Assembly: GCF_000144695.1 (NCBI RefSeq)
Contig: NC_014378.1
Location: 1,946,043-2,010,042 of the forward strand
DNA length: 64,000 nucleotides
Reading direction: 5' to 3'
Source of the DNA: Acetohalobium arabaticum DSM 5501
Lineage (GTDB): Bacteria > Bacillota > Halanaerobiia > Halobacteroidales > Acetohalobiaceae
The notes under the pieces were generated by a model. That model made no database searches, was not told the origin of the DNA, and saw nothing but the letters and a program-made list of their open reading frames with translations. A program made the position numbers and the translations under genes. Each line of letters opens with the position of its first letter. Position 1 is the stretch's first letter. Shown in pieces: positions 1 to 8,371 of the stretch.

Positions 1-1081
1 TAATAAAAGTACTGCGAAAGCTTCTTAAGAATAAAAAGAGTATAATAACCGCAAATAATCCTCCAACAAGCACATTCTGCTGGACAGTAGCAATAGACTT
101 TTTGATAAATTTAGACTGATCACGCGAAATGTCTATATAAATATCTGATGGAAGATCCTCTCTTATTTTATCCAGTTTCTCTTTAGCCCGGTCAATAACT
201 TCTACAGTATTGGCACCAGACTGTTTGGTAACCATTGCTCCTACAGTTTTTCTTTCATTAACCCGAACATAAACACTTCGGTCTTTATATCCATCCTCAA
301 TTTCAGCAACATTCTTGATTGTAATCGGCTTCTGCTGACGCATAGTAATAATTACATTTTCTATATCTTCAATACTTTCAAACTGTCCTTCAGTCCGCAG
401 GAGATATTCAGTAGGCCTTTCTGTAATCTCACCACCAGGTAGATTAACATTCTCCTGGTGCAGAGCAGCTGTCACTTGATTAATCGACAAATTATAGCCT
501 TCTAACTTTTTACGATCAACATTGATATTAATCTGCCGGTTTTCTCCACTTACAATTGAAGCTGAAGCTAAACCGGGAATCTTTTCTAACTCATCTTTGA
601 TATTATCCTCAGCAAACTCTTTTAGCTCCAATCCGCTCCGGTGATCAGATGAAATACCAAAAATCATAATCGGTATTTGGTCTAAATCTATTTTCCTTAC
701 TATCGGATCATCTGCTTCATCAGGTAAATGCTCTTTAATTTGACTGACCTGTTCTCTAACATCAACAGCCGCCATATCCATATCAGTTCCCCAGTCAAAC
801 TCCAAAGTTACCTGGGATAGATTTTCTCTAGATGTTGAACTTACGGAATCTATATCATCTACTGTAGCCAATCCTTCCTCTAACGGCCGAGTAACTGACT
901 CTTCTATCTCCTCTGGTGCAGCACCGGAATATCGAGTAGATACTGAAACAACCGGTATCGTCATATCAGGATATAAGTCCACACTCAAACGTGTAAAGGC
1001 AATACCACCTAGTACTATAATAATTAAAATTACCATTACTGTTGTTACAGGACGGTCAACTGAAAAGTCCGATAACTTCAT
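1..1081 (-). CDS. RND-family efflux pump inner-membrane protein, partial (amino-terminal 360 residues)
   Basis: The reverse-strand reading frame is open from its ATG to the window edge, so the carboxy-terminal two thirds are missing. The protein begins MKLSDFSVDRPVTTVM, followed by a hydrophobic first membrane segment (about residues 13-30) and a periplasmic loop with the PLEEGL and IPGLASA stretches typical of AcrB/MexB-like pumps. A second hydrophobic stretch starts near residue 335. The family exports drugs, bile salts or lipophiles using the proton (sometimes sodium) gradient. The start codon overlaps the stop of the adaptor gene (ATGA at 1078-1081), so the two are translationally coupled. 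Substrate unknown. Confidence 0.93.
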   Translation of the reverse strand, partial: MKLSDFSVDRPVTTVMVILIIIVLGGIAFTRLSVDLYPDMTIPVVSVSTRYSGAAPEEIEESVTRPLEEGLATVDDIDSVSSTSRENLSQVTLEFDWGTDMDMAAVDVREQVSQIKEHLPDEADDPIVRKIDLDQIPIMIFGISSDHRSGLELKEFAEDNIKDELEKIPGLASASIVSGENRQININVDRKKLEGYNLSINQVTAALHQENVNLPGGEITERPTEYLLRTEGQFESIEDIENVIITMRQQKPITIKNVAEIEDGYKDRSVYVRVNERKTVGAMVTKQSGANTVEVIDRAKEKLDKIREDLPSDIYIDISRDQSKFIKKSIATVQQNVLVGGLFAVIILFLFLRSFRSTFI

Positions 1082-2220
1082 TCAGTTTCACCCCATTCTG
1101 TAACTTCAACCTCGGTACCGGACTGCAGATTAGCAGGGCCGCGAACAACAGCCTTCTCACCCGGTTTGAGTCCTTCAGTAACTACAATTCGATTATTATT
1201 AGCTGGACCTGTCTCGACATCTCTATTTTCTACAGTTCCATTCTTCACAACTAAAATCTGCTGACTGCTATTCTGCTCTTTGACTGCCGCTTTAGGTACT
1301 ACCAAAACATTTTCTAATTCATCAACTAAGATTCTGCCCGCTGCAAACATTCCCGGCTTAAGCAGTAGTTCTTCATTAGCCAGCTGAACTGTTACTTTAA
1401 GACCGCGATTTGACGGATTTACTGTAGGAGCTACTTTATTGACTTCACCTGTAAAAGTCCGTTCAGGATAACTATCTACTTCAACAGTTACACTTTGGCC
1501 CACTTCAACCTTAGTTAAGTCAGTAGTAGATATACTCCCTTCAAATTCTAATGGTCTCAACTGAACTATTTTAGCTACAGGATTACCGGTTGTGGCCATC
1601 TCCCCTAATTCTACTCTTTTCTGAGCAATAACTCCCTTAATGGGACTTTCGATTGTTGTTTTATTCAATTGAGTCTCGGCTGAATTCAAGGATGCTTTAG
1701 CCTGCTTCAGCTGAGCTCGAGCTACTTCATACTTGCTTTTAGTAGAATCATATTCACTTTTAGAAATTACATTCTTTTCATACAGACTTTTAATCCTTTT
1801 AAACTTTTTACGAGCATTATCTAAACGAGACTTAGCTACTTCTAAATTTCCTTCTACCTTTTCAACTTCTGCCTGTTCCATAGCCTGATCCAGTTTTAAT
1901 AATAACTGTCCCTTATTTACCTGGTCATTCTCTTCAAACTTTATCTCTCTAACAACTCCCGAAATCTCCGGTACAAGATTTACTTCTCGATAAGCTGCTA
2001 ATTCACCAGTAAAGTCCAGTTCTACTTTAAGATCATCTCTTGTTGCTTCAGCTACCTGAACTACTAATTTGCTATCTTTAGAATCTTCTTGTTGTACACT
2101 TTCCTGCTTCTTTGGTTCAGAATCAGCTACTGCCTGTTCACTTTGAGAACTACAGCCAGAAATAACTAGGCTAAAGATAAGTAGACTAGCTAATAAAATA
2201 ACTAACTTTCCATTCTTCAT
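1078..2220 (-). CDS. RND efflux periplasmic adaptor, HlyD/AcrA family lipoprotein
   Basis: A 380-residue protein with a lipoprotein signal: hydrophobic residues 6-20, then VISGC with the lipidated Cys at position 23. A barrel-sandwich half (VNLVPEISGVVREIKF, about 85-100) is followed by a long alpha-helical hairpin (about 110-185), the second lipoyl half (IESPIKGVIAQKRVELGEMA) and the beta-barrel and membrane-proximal domains. This is the usual order for adaptors bridging an RND pump to a TolC channel. It lies between the tolC-like and RND genes in one operon. Lipid anchoring would place it on the outer face of the inner membrane. Confidence 0.93.
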   Translation of the reverse strand: MKNGKLVILLASLLIFSLVISGCSSQSEQAVADSEPKKQESVQQEDSKDSKLVVQVAEATRDDLKVELDFTGELAAYREVNLVPEISGVVREIKFEENDQVNKGQLLLKLDQAMEQAEVEKVEGNLEVAKSRLDNARKKFKRIKSLYEKNVISKSEYDSTKSKYEVARAQLKQAKASLNSAETQLNKTTIESPIKGVIAQKRVELGEMATTGNPVAKIVQLRPLEFEGSISTTDLTKVEVGQSVTVEVDSYPERTFTGEVNKVAPTVNPSNRGLKVTVQLANEELLLKPGMFAAGRILVDELENVLVVPKAAVKEQNSSQQILVVKNGTVENRDVETGPANNNRIVVTEGLKPGEKAVVRGPANLQSGTEVEVTEWGETE

Positions 2221-2266
2221 CTAATACTCCCCTCCCTAAACTGAAGACTATAATAACTAACCCGAC

Positions 2267-3613
2267 TTAATTAGATCTACTTAAATCAGTTTCTGAGTTA
2301 TGTACAGATAAGTAAGACATTCCCATCGACTTTAGTAATGCTGCTTGATTAATATAGTAATCATAAACAGACTGCTGATGATCAGTCTTAGCTTTAGAAA
2401 GCTCAACCTGAGCATCAATTACTTCTGTGTTAATTGCTACTCCTTCCTTATAGCGCAACTTAGCTAATCTTAAGTTTTCCTGGGCGCTTTCTACTCTCTG
2501 CTTAGCAGTTGCTTTCTGTTTTCGGCTTAAATCCAGATTTAAGAAACCCTCTCTAACTTCAAGATCAATAGACTGCTTCTTCTTATCCAGAGCAGATTCC
2601 TGAGCTTCTAAATTAGACTTAGACTGCTCAACTAAGGCTTCATTTTCGCCTCCGTCATAGAGATCCCATTCTAAATTAACTGTTACTGACCAGAACTCAT
2701 CACTCTCAGGATTAAACTCAGAACCTTCTTTCGATACCTTTCCTGATAAAGCCAAATTCGGATTATCACTCTTTTGCGCCCACTTTAATCCCTGACGTAG
2801 AGATTTAAGTTCAGCCTGCAGTGAATTTAAGTCGGACCGCTTATCAAAAGCAGAATCCAACGCTTTCGGCATTGATAAATCCACCTCTGGAAACCCAATA
2901 TCTTCTGTTAACTCTATCTGTTTACTTCCCTTAATTTCTAACTGATTCTTGAAACGCTCCCGGGCTAACTGAAGATTATTCTTAGCCTGTAGAAACTGCT
3001 GTTGGACCTCACTCTTCCGCACCTTCGTCTGCAGCAAATCAGTCTTAACTGCATTTCCTGCTTTCAGATGGGCCCTTGTCTGTTTTAAATGTTCTTTTAC
3101 CTGTTTTAATGATTCCTGATTCACTCTAACTAACTCTTGGGCCTTGAGAATCTCATAATAATTCTGCGTAATCCGATAGGCTAACTGCTTCTTTTGGTGC
3201 TGATACTCTTCTTTTATATTCTGCCACTGGTATTCTTTCTGTTTCACTTTCAATTTAGCCGGCGTCTGATAGAGTAAGTAATTTAGATTCAATTGATGGC
3301 TATATAAATCTTTAGAAGCATTTATAGAGTTTCTGTTTATACGTTGCTCTTCATCAAATCTGGTATAACGAGAATTAATAGAAACTCTCGGCTTCAGTTG
3401 AGCCTCTACTTGTTCTACAGCCGCCCTAGCTGCTTCCATTCTTGATTTTAACTGCTGAAGCGATGAATTACGCTCCAAACCTAGCTTAATTCCTTCTTTT
3501 AAATCTAACTCAATTACTTCCTTCTCTTCTGCCTGAATACTGACTGTACAGTTTAATAGTAGTCCTAACACCAATAATAGAACTAAACCTGTAAGTCTAT
3601 CCTTCTGGAACAT
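2267..3613 (-). CDS. TolC-family outer-membrane efflux protein
   Basis: A 448-residue protein with a predicted signal peptide (residues 1-28, ending SIQA before EEKEV). The long amphipathic coiled-coil segments, rich in Gln, Lys, Leu and Glu, are repeated in two halves, as in TolC/OEP proteins. The carboxy-terminal half repeats the motif style RYKEGVAINTEVIDAQVELSKAKTD, a hallmark of the family. It forms the outer-membrane and periplasmic tunnel for the neighbouring adaptor and pump. Its presence in a Firmicutes-like gene context indicates a diderm cell envelope, as known for Halanaerobiales. It sits 47 bp before the adaptor gene and is probably co-transcribed with it. Confidence 0.9.
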   Translation of the reverse strand: MFQKDRLTGLVLLLVLGLLLNCTVSIQAEEKEVIELDLKEGIKLGLERNSSLQQLKSRMEAARAAVEQVEAQLKPRVSINSRYTRFDEEQRINRNSINASKDLYSHQLNLNYLLYQTPAKLKVKQKEYQWQNIKEEYQHQKKQLAYRITQNYYEILKAQELVRVNQESLKQVKEHLKQTRAHLKAGNAVKTDLLQTKVRKSEVQQQFLQAKNNLQLARERFKNQLEIKGSKQIELTEDIGFPEVDLSMPKALDSAFDKRSDLNSLQAELKSLRQGLKWAQKSDNPNLALSGKVSKEGSEFNPESDEFWSVTVNLEWDLYDGGENEALVEQSKSNLEAQESALDKKKQSIDLEVREGFLNLDLSRKQKATAKQRVESAQENLRLAKLRYKEGVAINTEVIDAQVELSKAKTDHQQSVYDYYINQAALLKSMGMSYLSVHNSETDLSRSN

Positions 3614-3625
3614 AGTATCCCCCCT

Positions 3626-4213
3626 CTAGTTTTTCTCACTGATTCCATTAATAAATAAGTTATAGATTATATCAGTTAACTCTTCTACCTTAGAATCTTC
3701 ATCGGTTGAAGTAAGATAATAATCAAATCCAAAACTGTGAATAATTCCCTGTAGCGCACGCACAGCATCATCTGAAGCCACATCTTCTACTGCTTCAAAT
3801 TCAATTTCTGATTGAATAATTTCTTTAATGACTCCTCTATACTTCTTGCGTATTTTACAAAAAGCTTTCTTAAATTCTTCATCCATACCGGAAAAACCGG
3901 AGATAATCGACTTGGATAAATCAGCCTCCTCAGCAAAATAATTAAGCTCTCTAGTAATAATAGACTTAATCTTAGCTTCAAAGCTACTCTTATTCTCCTT
4001 ATCCTTCAGAGCTCCCTGATAAAGCCTGTTAACTCTGGATACAATCAATGACTTGAATAAATCCTGTTTACTATCAAAATAGAGATAGATCGTTCCTTTA
4101 GCTATATCTGCCTGCTCAGCAATCTCAATTACTGTTGCTTTAAAGAATCCTTGGTCTGCAAAAACTTCTGCTGCTGCCTCTAAAATTCTTTCTTCTTTAT
4201 TATCTAATTCCAT
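3626..4213 (-). CDS. TetR/AcrR-family transcriptional regulator
   Basis: Repressor-like protein with an amino-terminal helix-turn-helix (RILEAAAEVFADQGF ... IAEQADIAKGTIYLYF) and a variable ligand-binding helical domain. The open frame extends 28 codons upstream, but AAAGG nine bases before the ATG at 4213 makes the MELDNKEER start most likely, giving 195 residues. It is the first gene of the efflux operon, ending 12 bp before the tolC-like gene. It probably represses its own operon through the dyad described at 4249-4262, a local-regulator arrangement common for TetR and RND systems. Ligand unknown. Confidence 0.9.
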   Translation of the reverse strand: MELDNKEERILEAAAEVFADQGFFKATVIEIAEQADIAKGTIYLYFDSKQDLFKSLIVSRVNRLYQGALKDKENKSSFEAKIKSIITRELNYFAEEADLSKSIISGFSGMDEEFKKAFCKIRKKYRGVIKEIIQSEIEFEAVEDVASDDAVRALQGIIHSFGFDYYLTSTDEDSKVEELTDIIYNLFINGISEKN

Positions 4214-4248
4214 TACTCCCATCCTTTCTTTAGAAAAATAACCATAAA

Positions 4249-4297
4249 TGACTGACTGGACATTTTTTAGTTTATAGTATATAACCTTTGTTGTCAA
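4249..4297 (-). promoter_or_regulatory. Candidate promoter and TetR-type operator of the efflux operon
   Basis: On the reverse strand TTGACA (4297-4292) is followed after 15 bp by TATAAA (4276-4271), a slightly short spacing. Just downstream, near the expected transcription start, is TGTCCAGTCAGTCA (4262-4249), an imperfect dyad of the kind bound by TetR repressors. Assignment to the adjacent regulator is an inference from position. Confidence 0.4.
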
Positions 4298-4320
4298 GTA
4301 AAAATAACGTCATAAGGAAT

Positions 4321-4350
4321 TAAAAAAGCCATGAGAAAATACCTCATGGC
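4321..4350 (-). terminator. Intrinsic terminator after the mttB-like gene
   Basis: A perfect 8-bp stem GCCATGAG/CTCATGGC with a 7-base loop, followed on the reverse strand by a run of six U. It lies 12 bp past the stop of the methyltransferase gene and insulates it from the efflux operon promoter. Confidence 0.85.
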
Positions 4351-4361
4351 AAATAATAAAT

Positions 4362-5777
4362 TTATAGATTCTCCATAAAATCAGTTAATTTTTTCTCTAT
4401 TACCGGATCTAAGTAAGGTTCTTCATAATCTTCAAGCATCTGCTTCCACTTCTCATTAGCTCGTTCAGCCGCTGTAGTTTTTTCGTCCACGGCACTATAA
4501 CCAGACCGATTATTAATAATCGGTTCTCTATGATCTTTCATGTGATTTAAAGTATGTGATTCTGATAGATAATGGCCTCCGTGTCCAACTTCATCAATCA
4601 AGTCTTCAGCCAATGTATCTTCATTAACCTCAATTTTTCGATGACAATTCTTGACCATACCTAATATTTCTTCATCAACAACAAACTTCTCATAAGACAT
4701 AGTCATATAATTTTCTAGTAATCCTGCACAGTGAATCTGGAAATTGATTCCATAATTCATTGAAGTCATAAAGTTCATCATTGATTCATACCCAGCTTGA
4801 ACATCAGTTACTAACGAATCAGTCAGTACTCCTCCATTCCGGGAAGGCATACCGTAATAACGGGCTAACTGAGCAGTAGCACCAGTATACTTTGTATACT
4901 CTGAACTACCTACAGTTAAAGCTGCTGTCTTCATATCAGTAATTGTCGAAGCAGAACCATAAACTACCGGTGCTCCTGGATTAACCATCTGAGCCAATAC
5001 AACACCAGCTAATACCTCTACATTTTGTAATACTAATCCACCAGCGATAGTTATTGGACCTGTAGAACCACCCATAACTAACGAAGCAATAATAGAAGCT
5101 TGATTATATCTAGCATGTTCCAAAATAGCACCTACCATCTTAGTATCATACTTCAAAGGAGTAGTTGTACTAACGATAGATATATTTATCGTTCTATCAT
5201 CAATAATTTCATCTTCACCGAATAATAAACTAGTCATCTTAAAGCAATCGCGGGCCTTTTTCTCGCCTAAAGCACTACTCATCAGTGATTTATCGGAATA
5301 TTTGGCACCTGCATGAATCATCTTAACATGTCGTTCTTCCTCAGGAATATCATTCATTTCTACTAATACTCCACCCAATGTATCAAGGTGGCCACTTGCT
5401 GCAGACAGCTTAGTAAAGTTAACATAATCTTCATAAGTAGATTCGCGTCTTCCATTTTCAATATCTGTTACATAAGGCGAACCAAATCCTGGAGCAAATA
5501 CAGAATTTTGCCCTCCTACTTCTACTGTATTTTCTGGATTTCTAGCATGTAAAGTAAAAGTTTCTGGAGCTTTTTCAACATAATCTTCAACGATTTTACG
5601 CGGTAAGTAAACTTTCTTGCCCTCAACTTTAGCTCCATTTTCAGCAAAAATTTCTCTTGCTTCCTCATGCAACACCTCCATACCAGTATTCTCAAGTAAA
5701 TTCATTGATGCTTCATGGATCTGTTCTACCTCTTCTTCGGATAAGACATCCTGTGGTTCAAATCTCCGTTCTAGCAT
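4362..5777 (-). CDS. MttB-family (trimethylamine/quaternary amine) corrinoid methyltransferase, non-pyrrolysine type
   Basis: A TIM-barrel methyltransferase of the MttB superfamily, 471 residues from the ATG at 5777, which has AGGAGG ten bases upstream. The frame extends 16 codons further upstream without a ribosome binding site. Family-like stretches include GSPYVTDIENGRR, the Gly-rich VMGGSTGPITIAGGLVLQN and GHGGHYLSESHT near the end. The frame is continuous with no in-frame amber codon, so this is a non-pyrrolysine member. Characterised relatives of that kind demethylate glycine betaine, proline betaine or carnitine onto a corrinoid protein. No corrinoid protein or MtqA/MtvA-type partner is in the window. 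The substrate is not determined. Confidence 0.88.
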   Translation of the reverse strand: MLERRFEPQDVLSEEEVEQIHEASMNLLENTGMEVLHEEAREIFAENGAKVEGKKVYLPRKIVEDYVEKAPETFTLHARNPENTVEVGGQNSVFAPGFGSPYVTDIENGRRESTYEDYVNFTKLSAASGHLDTLGGVLVEMNDIPEEERHVKMIHAGAKYSDKSLMSSALGEKKARDCFKMTSLLFGEDEIIDDRTINISIVSTTTPLKYDTKMVGAILEHARYNQASIIASLVMGGSTGPITIAGGLVLQNVEVLAGVVLAQMVNPGAPVVYGSASTITDMKTAALTVGSSEYTKYTGATAQLARYYGMPSRNGGVLTDSLVTDVQAGYESMMNFMTSMNYGINFQIHCAGLLENYMTMSYEKFVVDEEILGMVKNCHRKIEVNEDTLAEDLIDEVGHGGHYLSESHTLNHMKDHREPIINNRSGYSAVDEKTTAAERANEKWKQMLEDYEEPYLDPVIEKKLTDFMENL

Positions 5778-5840
5778 TTTTATTAACCTCCTTTTAAAAT
5801 CAAACTCATAATAATTTAAATGCATTTTTTATGCCAATGA

Positions 5841-6212
5841 TTAAGTAATAAAATTTTGAGACTGTCTTTCATTCATAGCCATTAAACAGAACGTTCCAAA
5901 GGTTATATTTGAAAATACAATAGAACATACTATAGTTGCCTGCACAGGACATCCCTGCCTCTTTGAACATTGATTACATAAAGCACTTTCACTAGTATCC
6001 CTTACAAACAGATCTGTTTGTTGAGGATTTAACATTAATTGATGGGTTATACAGCCCGGTCCTCCTCGATCATTTATTTCCTCTTGATACTTTCCAGTTC
6101 CTACTAAAACTTCTAGATCATCATCAACTATACAGATTTCATAATCTAAAACGGCCGCAAAAGCATCAGCTACCTGCTGTATAAAATCCTCTATTTCTTT
6201 CAATTTGCTCAT
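5841..6212 (-). CDS. Small stand-alone sensor-like domain protein (Cys-rich), function unknown
   Basis: A 123-residue protein with a good ribosome binding site (AAGGAGG). It has a PAS/GAF-like opening (EICIVDDDLEVLVGTGKYQ), then a Cys-rich segment with Cys in CITHQ, LCNQCSKRQGCPVQ and VCSIVF. It resembles the amino-terminal sensing region of some larger bacterial enhancer-binding regulators, but no ATPase or DNA-binding domain follows. The frame stops 63 bp before the methyltransferase start. It may be a free-standing redox or ligand sensor, or a remnant of a lost regulator. The conserved look and good ribosome site favour a real gene. Confidence 0.6.
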   Translation of the reverse strand: MSKLKEIEDFIQQVADAFAAVLDYEICIVDDDLEVLVGTGKYQEEINDRGGPGCITHQLMLNPQQTDLFVRDTSESALCNQCSKRQGCPVQATIVCSIVFSNITFGTFCLMAMNERQSQNFIT

Positions 6213-6322
6213 TGAACTCCTCCTTGATTATCAATTATGTAATCAATTTACATTATTAATGATATATACCACTGGCATATTTCTACAAATTAATCAAATT
6301 CCCTTCATTATTTCATTCTTAT

Positions 6323-8296
6323 CTATTTTAGTTTAGGTCTGCCCATAGCTATAACTTCAATTACACTCGTTATATATAAATCATCACTTTCACCAGATTG
6401 AGAAAAACTAATATAGACATCATCATGATCAACCATTACTTCTATATCAACAGCTCCAGACTTTTCTACTTGGCTTCTAGCATATTCTTTTCCAGCTTCT
6501 TTAGCAAATTCAACAGCTGACGTTAAATCGGAAAATTCTCTTCTTTCTAATGGAGCATAAGCTATATAACCGCTGCCTGTATCAGGCTTGATTTCTATTT
6601 CTACTCGCTCAATAACCTTACCTGTTACAGTTCCCACGGCGTTAGCTACTTCAGAATAATCTGGTATCTTTAAAGAAGCATTTAATTTATCAGCAATCTG
6701 TGGAAAGTAAGCTTCTACTGGTGCTCCAATGGCAACAATAGGAAGTTTCATTACCGCTGAAAAATCTATTAATTCTTCTAATTCTTGATTACTACCGAAC
6801 ATTTCCTGTAACAAAAACTCAGCCAATGAATCCTGCTCCCATTCAAAATTAATTCCTTTATCCTTAAGCAGCATTTCACTAATTACTAATGCTACTTTAT
6901 AATAGATTTCCTCCCGGACATCAGTAATAAATTCTCCTTGAGTAGTTCCATAACGACTAGTCATTATTTCTACTCCTAATTCTGCTGCCTGCTTATTCCA
7001 TCTATCCAGTTCACCTTCAGCATGTAGAATATCTGTAGGAGTTAAAGAAGCGCGATAGACTGAACCTATATTGACCAACCGTTGCCAGAATAATAAGTTT
7101 GTACTTTTATTTAATTTCTGGCCTAAATGGTACAATGTCTGAGGGCCTTCCTCTTTAATTATCTTTAAAATTTTTGTTTCTGTTCTACTGAGATCAACAT
7201 TTATAGGCTCTTTAATAAAGAAGAGAATATCTGTTGGCTGTGAATTAATAGGAAAGCATTCCCCCTCTTTGATTTCTTTTAGCTGATCTATTAAATATTC
7301 CTCTTCTTCTATAGCCCAAGCTAAAGGATAGACCCGCTGGGGACCGATCTGGAGTATACCATCCTTTGATATCTGGACATAACTATCGCCCCCGACGCCA
7401 ATAGTAACAATATCAACTGCCTGGACTCTAGTCAACCAGCCGCCAACCATAGCACCTTCTTCGTTCAAACTGGGATTTCCATTCTCCAAGAGAGCAACAT
7501 CAGTAGTAGTTCCACCCATATCTACTACTATACCATCTTCTACATCAGTCAGATATGTAGCTCCAATTAAGCTAGAAGCTGGTCCAGATAGGATAGTTTC
7601 AATTGGCTTCTCTTGAGCTACTTCTTCACTCACTAGACTGCCGTCACATTTAACTATCATTAACGGAGCATCGATTCCTTTATTATCCATACTCTCTTTT
7701 ACTGCTTCTATTAATTCAGCAATAATAGGAAGTAAGCGAGCATTTAAGACAGCAGTAGTTGTTCGTTCATGCATTCCCAACGAAGAAGTTAACTCATGAC
7801 CACAAACTATAGAATAATCAGTTATTTCTTGAATTATAGACTTAACCTTTTCTTCATGTTCTGGATTCCGAATACTAAAATAACTAGAAACAGCAAAAGC
7901 ATCTACCTGATCTTTCATAGACTGAACTGCCTCTTTAACTTCTTTTGAATCCAGATTTTCCCGTTCCTCACCTTTAATTGTATGTCCACCGCTAACTTGA
8001 ACTATATGTTCTGTTGGTAGTTCATTTTCAATTTCAAAACCAACCAAAATTAAACCTACTTCACAACCCTGCTCCTCCACAGTAGCATTGGTAGCTAGAG
8101 TTGTAGACAAAGATACCATTTTAATATTATCAAAATCTACTTCATCTAAGTTATTCATACACTTATTAATCCCGACTGCCAAATCTCGGCGGGTAGTAAG
8201 AGATTTTGCTGTATCATAAATTAGTCCTTCTTCTACATCCATAACTACACCATCAGTATAGGTTCCACCAGTATCAATCCCCAGTACAAAACCCAT
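6323..8296 (-). CDS. Hydantoinase/oxoprolinase-family ATPase-fold protein
   Basis: A 657-residue protein starting LGIDTGGTYTDGVV, the phosphate-1 motif of the hydantoinase A/oxoprolinase (ASKHA) fold, with the second phosphate motif VVDMGGTTTDVALLENG near residue 265. No HyuB partner is adjacent. The middle and end depart from ordinary hydantoinases: a winged-helix-like stretch (about 375-420) precedes the last part, so ring-opening of hydantoin or oxoproline is not assured. It sits directly upstream of the sensor-like protein and the MttB-type methyltransferase on the same strand, so a role in methylamine or betaine metabolism is plausible. The ribosome site AAAGGAGGAG is strong. Confidence 0.75.
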   Translation of the reverse strand: MGFVLGIDTGGTYTDGVVMDVEEGLIYDTAKSLTTRRDLAVGINKCMNNLDEVDFDNIKMVSLSTTLATNATVEEQGCEVGLILVGFEIENELPTEHIVQVSGGHTIKGEERENLDSKEVKEAVQSMKDQVDAFAVSSYFSIRNPEHEEKVKSIIQEITDYSIVCGHELTSSLGMHERTTTAVLNARLLPIIAELIEAVKESMDNKGIDAPLMIVKCDGSLVSEEVAQEKPIETILSGPASSLIGATYLTDVEDGIVVDMGGTTTDVALLENGNPSLNEEGAMVGGWLTRVQAVDIVTIGVGGDSYVQISKDGILQIGPQRVYPLAWAIEEEEYLIDQLKEIKEGECFPINSQPTDILFFIKEPINVDLSRTETKILKIIKEEGPQTLYHLGQKLNKSTNLLFWQRLVNIGSVYRASLTPTDILHAEGELDRWNKQAAELGVEIMTSRYGTTQGEFITDVREEIYYKVALVISEMLLKDKGINFEWEQDSLAEFLLQEMFGSNQELEELIDFSAVMKLPIVAIGAPVEAYFPQIADKLNASLKIPDYSEVANAVGTVTGKVIERVEIEIKPDTGSGYIAYAPLERREFSDLTSAVEFAKEAGKEYARSQVEKSGAVDIEVMVDHDDVYISFSQSGESDDLYITSVIEVIAMGRPKLK

Positions 8297-8331
8297 AAGG
8301 ACTCCTCCTTTTAAGATTAAATTCAGATGTA

Positions 8332-8364
8332 CAAAAAAAGCTCCAGGAATAATTCCTGGAGCTT
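8332..8364 (-). terminator. Intrinsic terminator after the DAP aminotransferase gene
   Basis: An 11-bp perfect stem AGCTCCAGGAA/TTCCTGGAGCT with a 3-base loop, followed by seven U on the reverse strand. It ends the dapF-aminotransferase unit 8 bp past the stop and leaves only about 35 bp for a promoter of the downstream hydantoinase-family gene. Confidence 0.9.
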
Positions 8365-8371
8365 AATAAAA

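Noticed and set aside
3787-3981. Small reverse-strand frame inside tetR
   Set aside because: It is a shadow in another frame of the TetR gene, without a ribosome site.
4362-5777. Pyrrolysine-containing trimethylamine methyltransferase
   Set aside because: The frame is continuous with no in-frame amber codon, so no pyrrolysine needs to be assumed.
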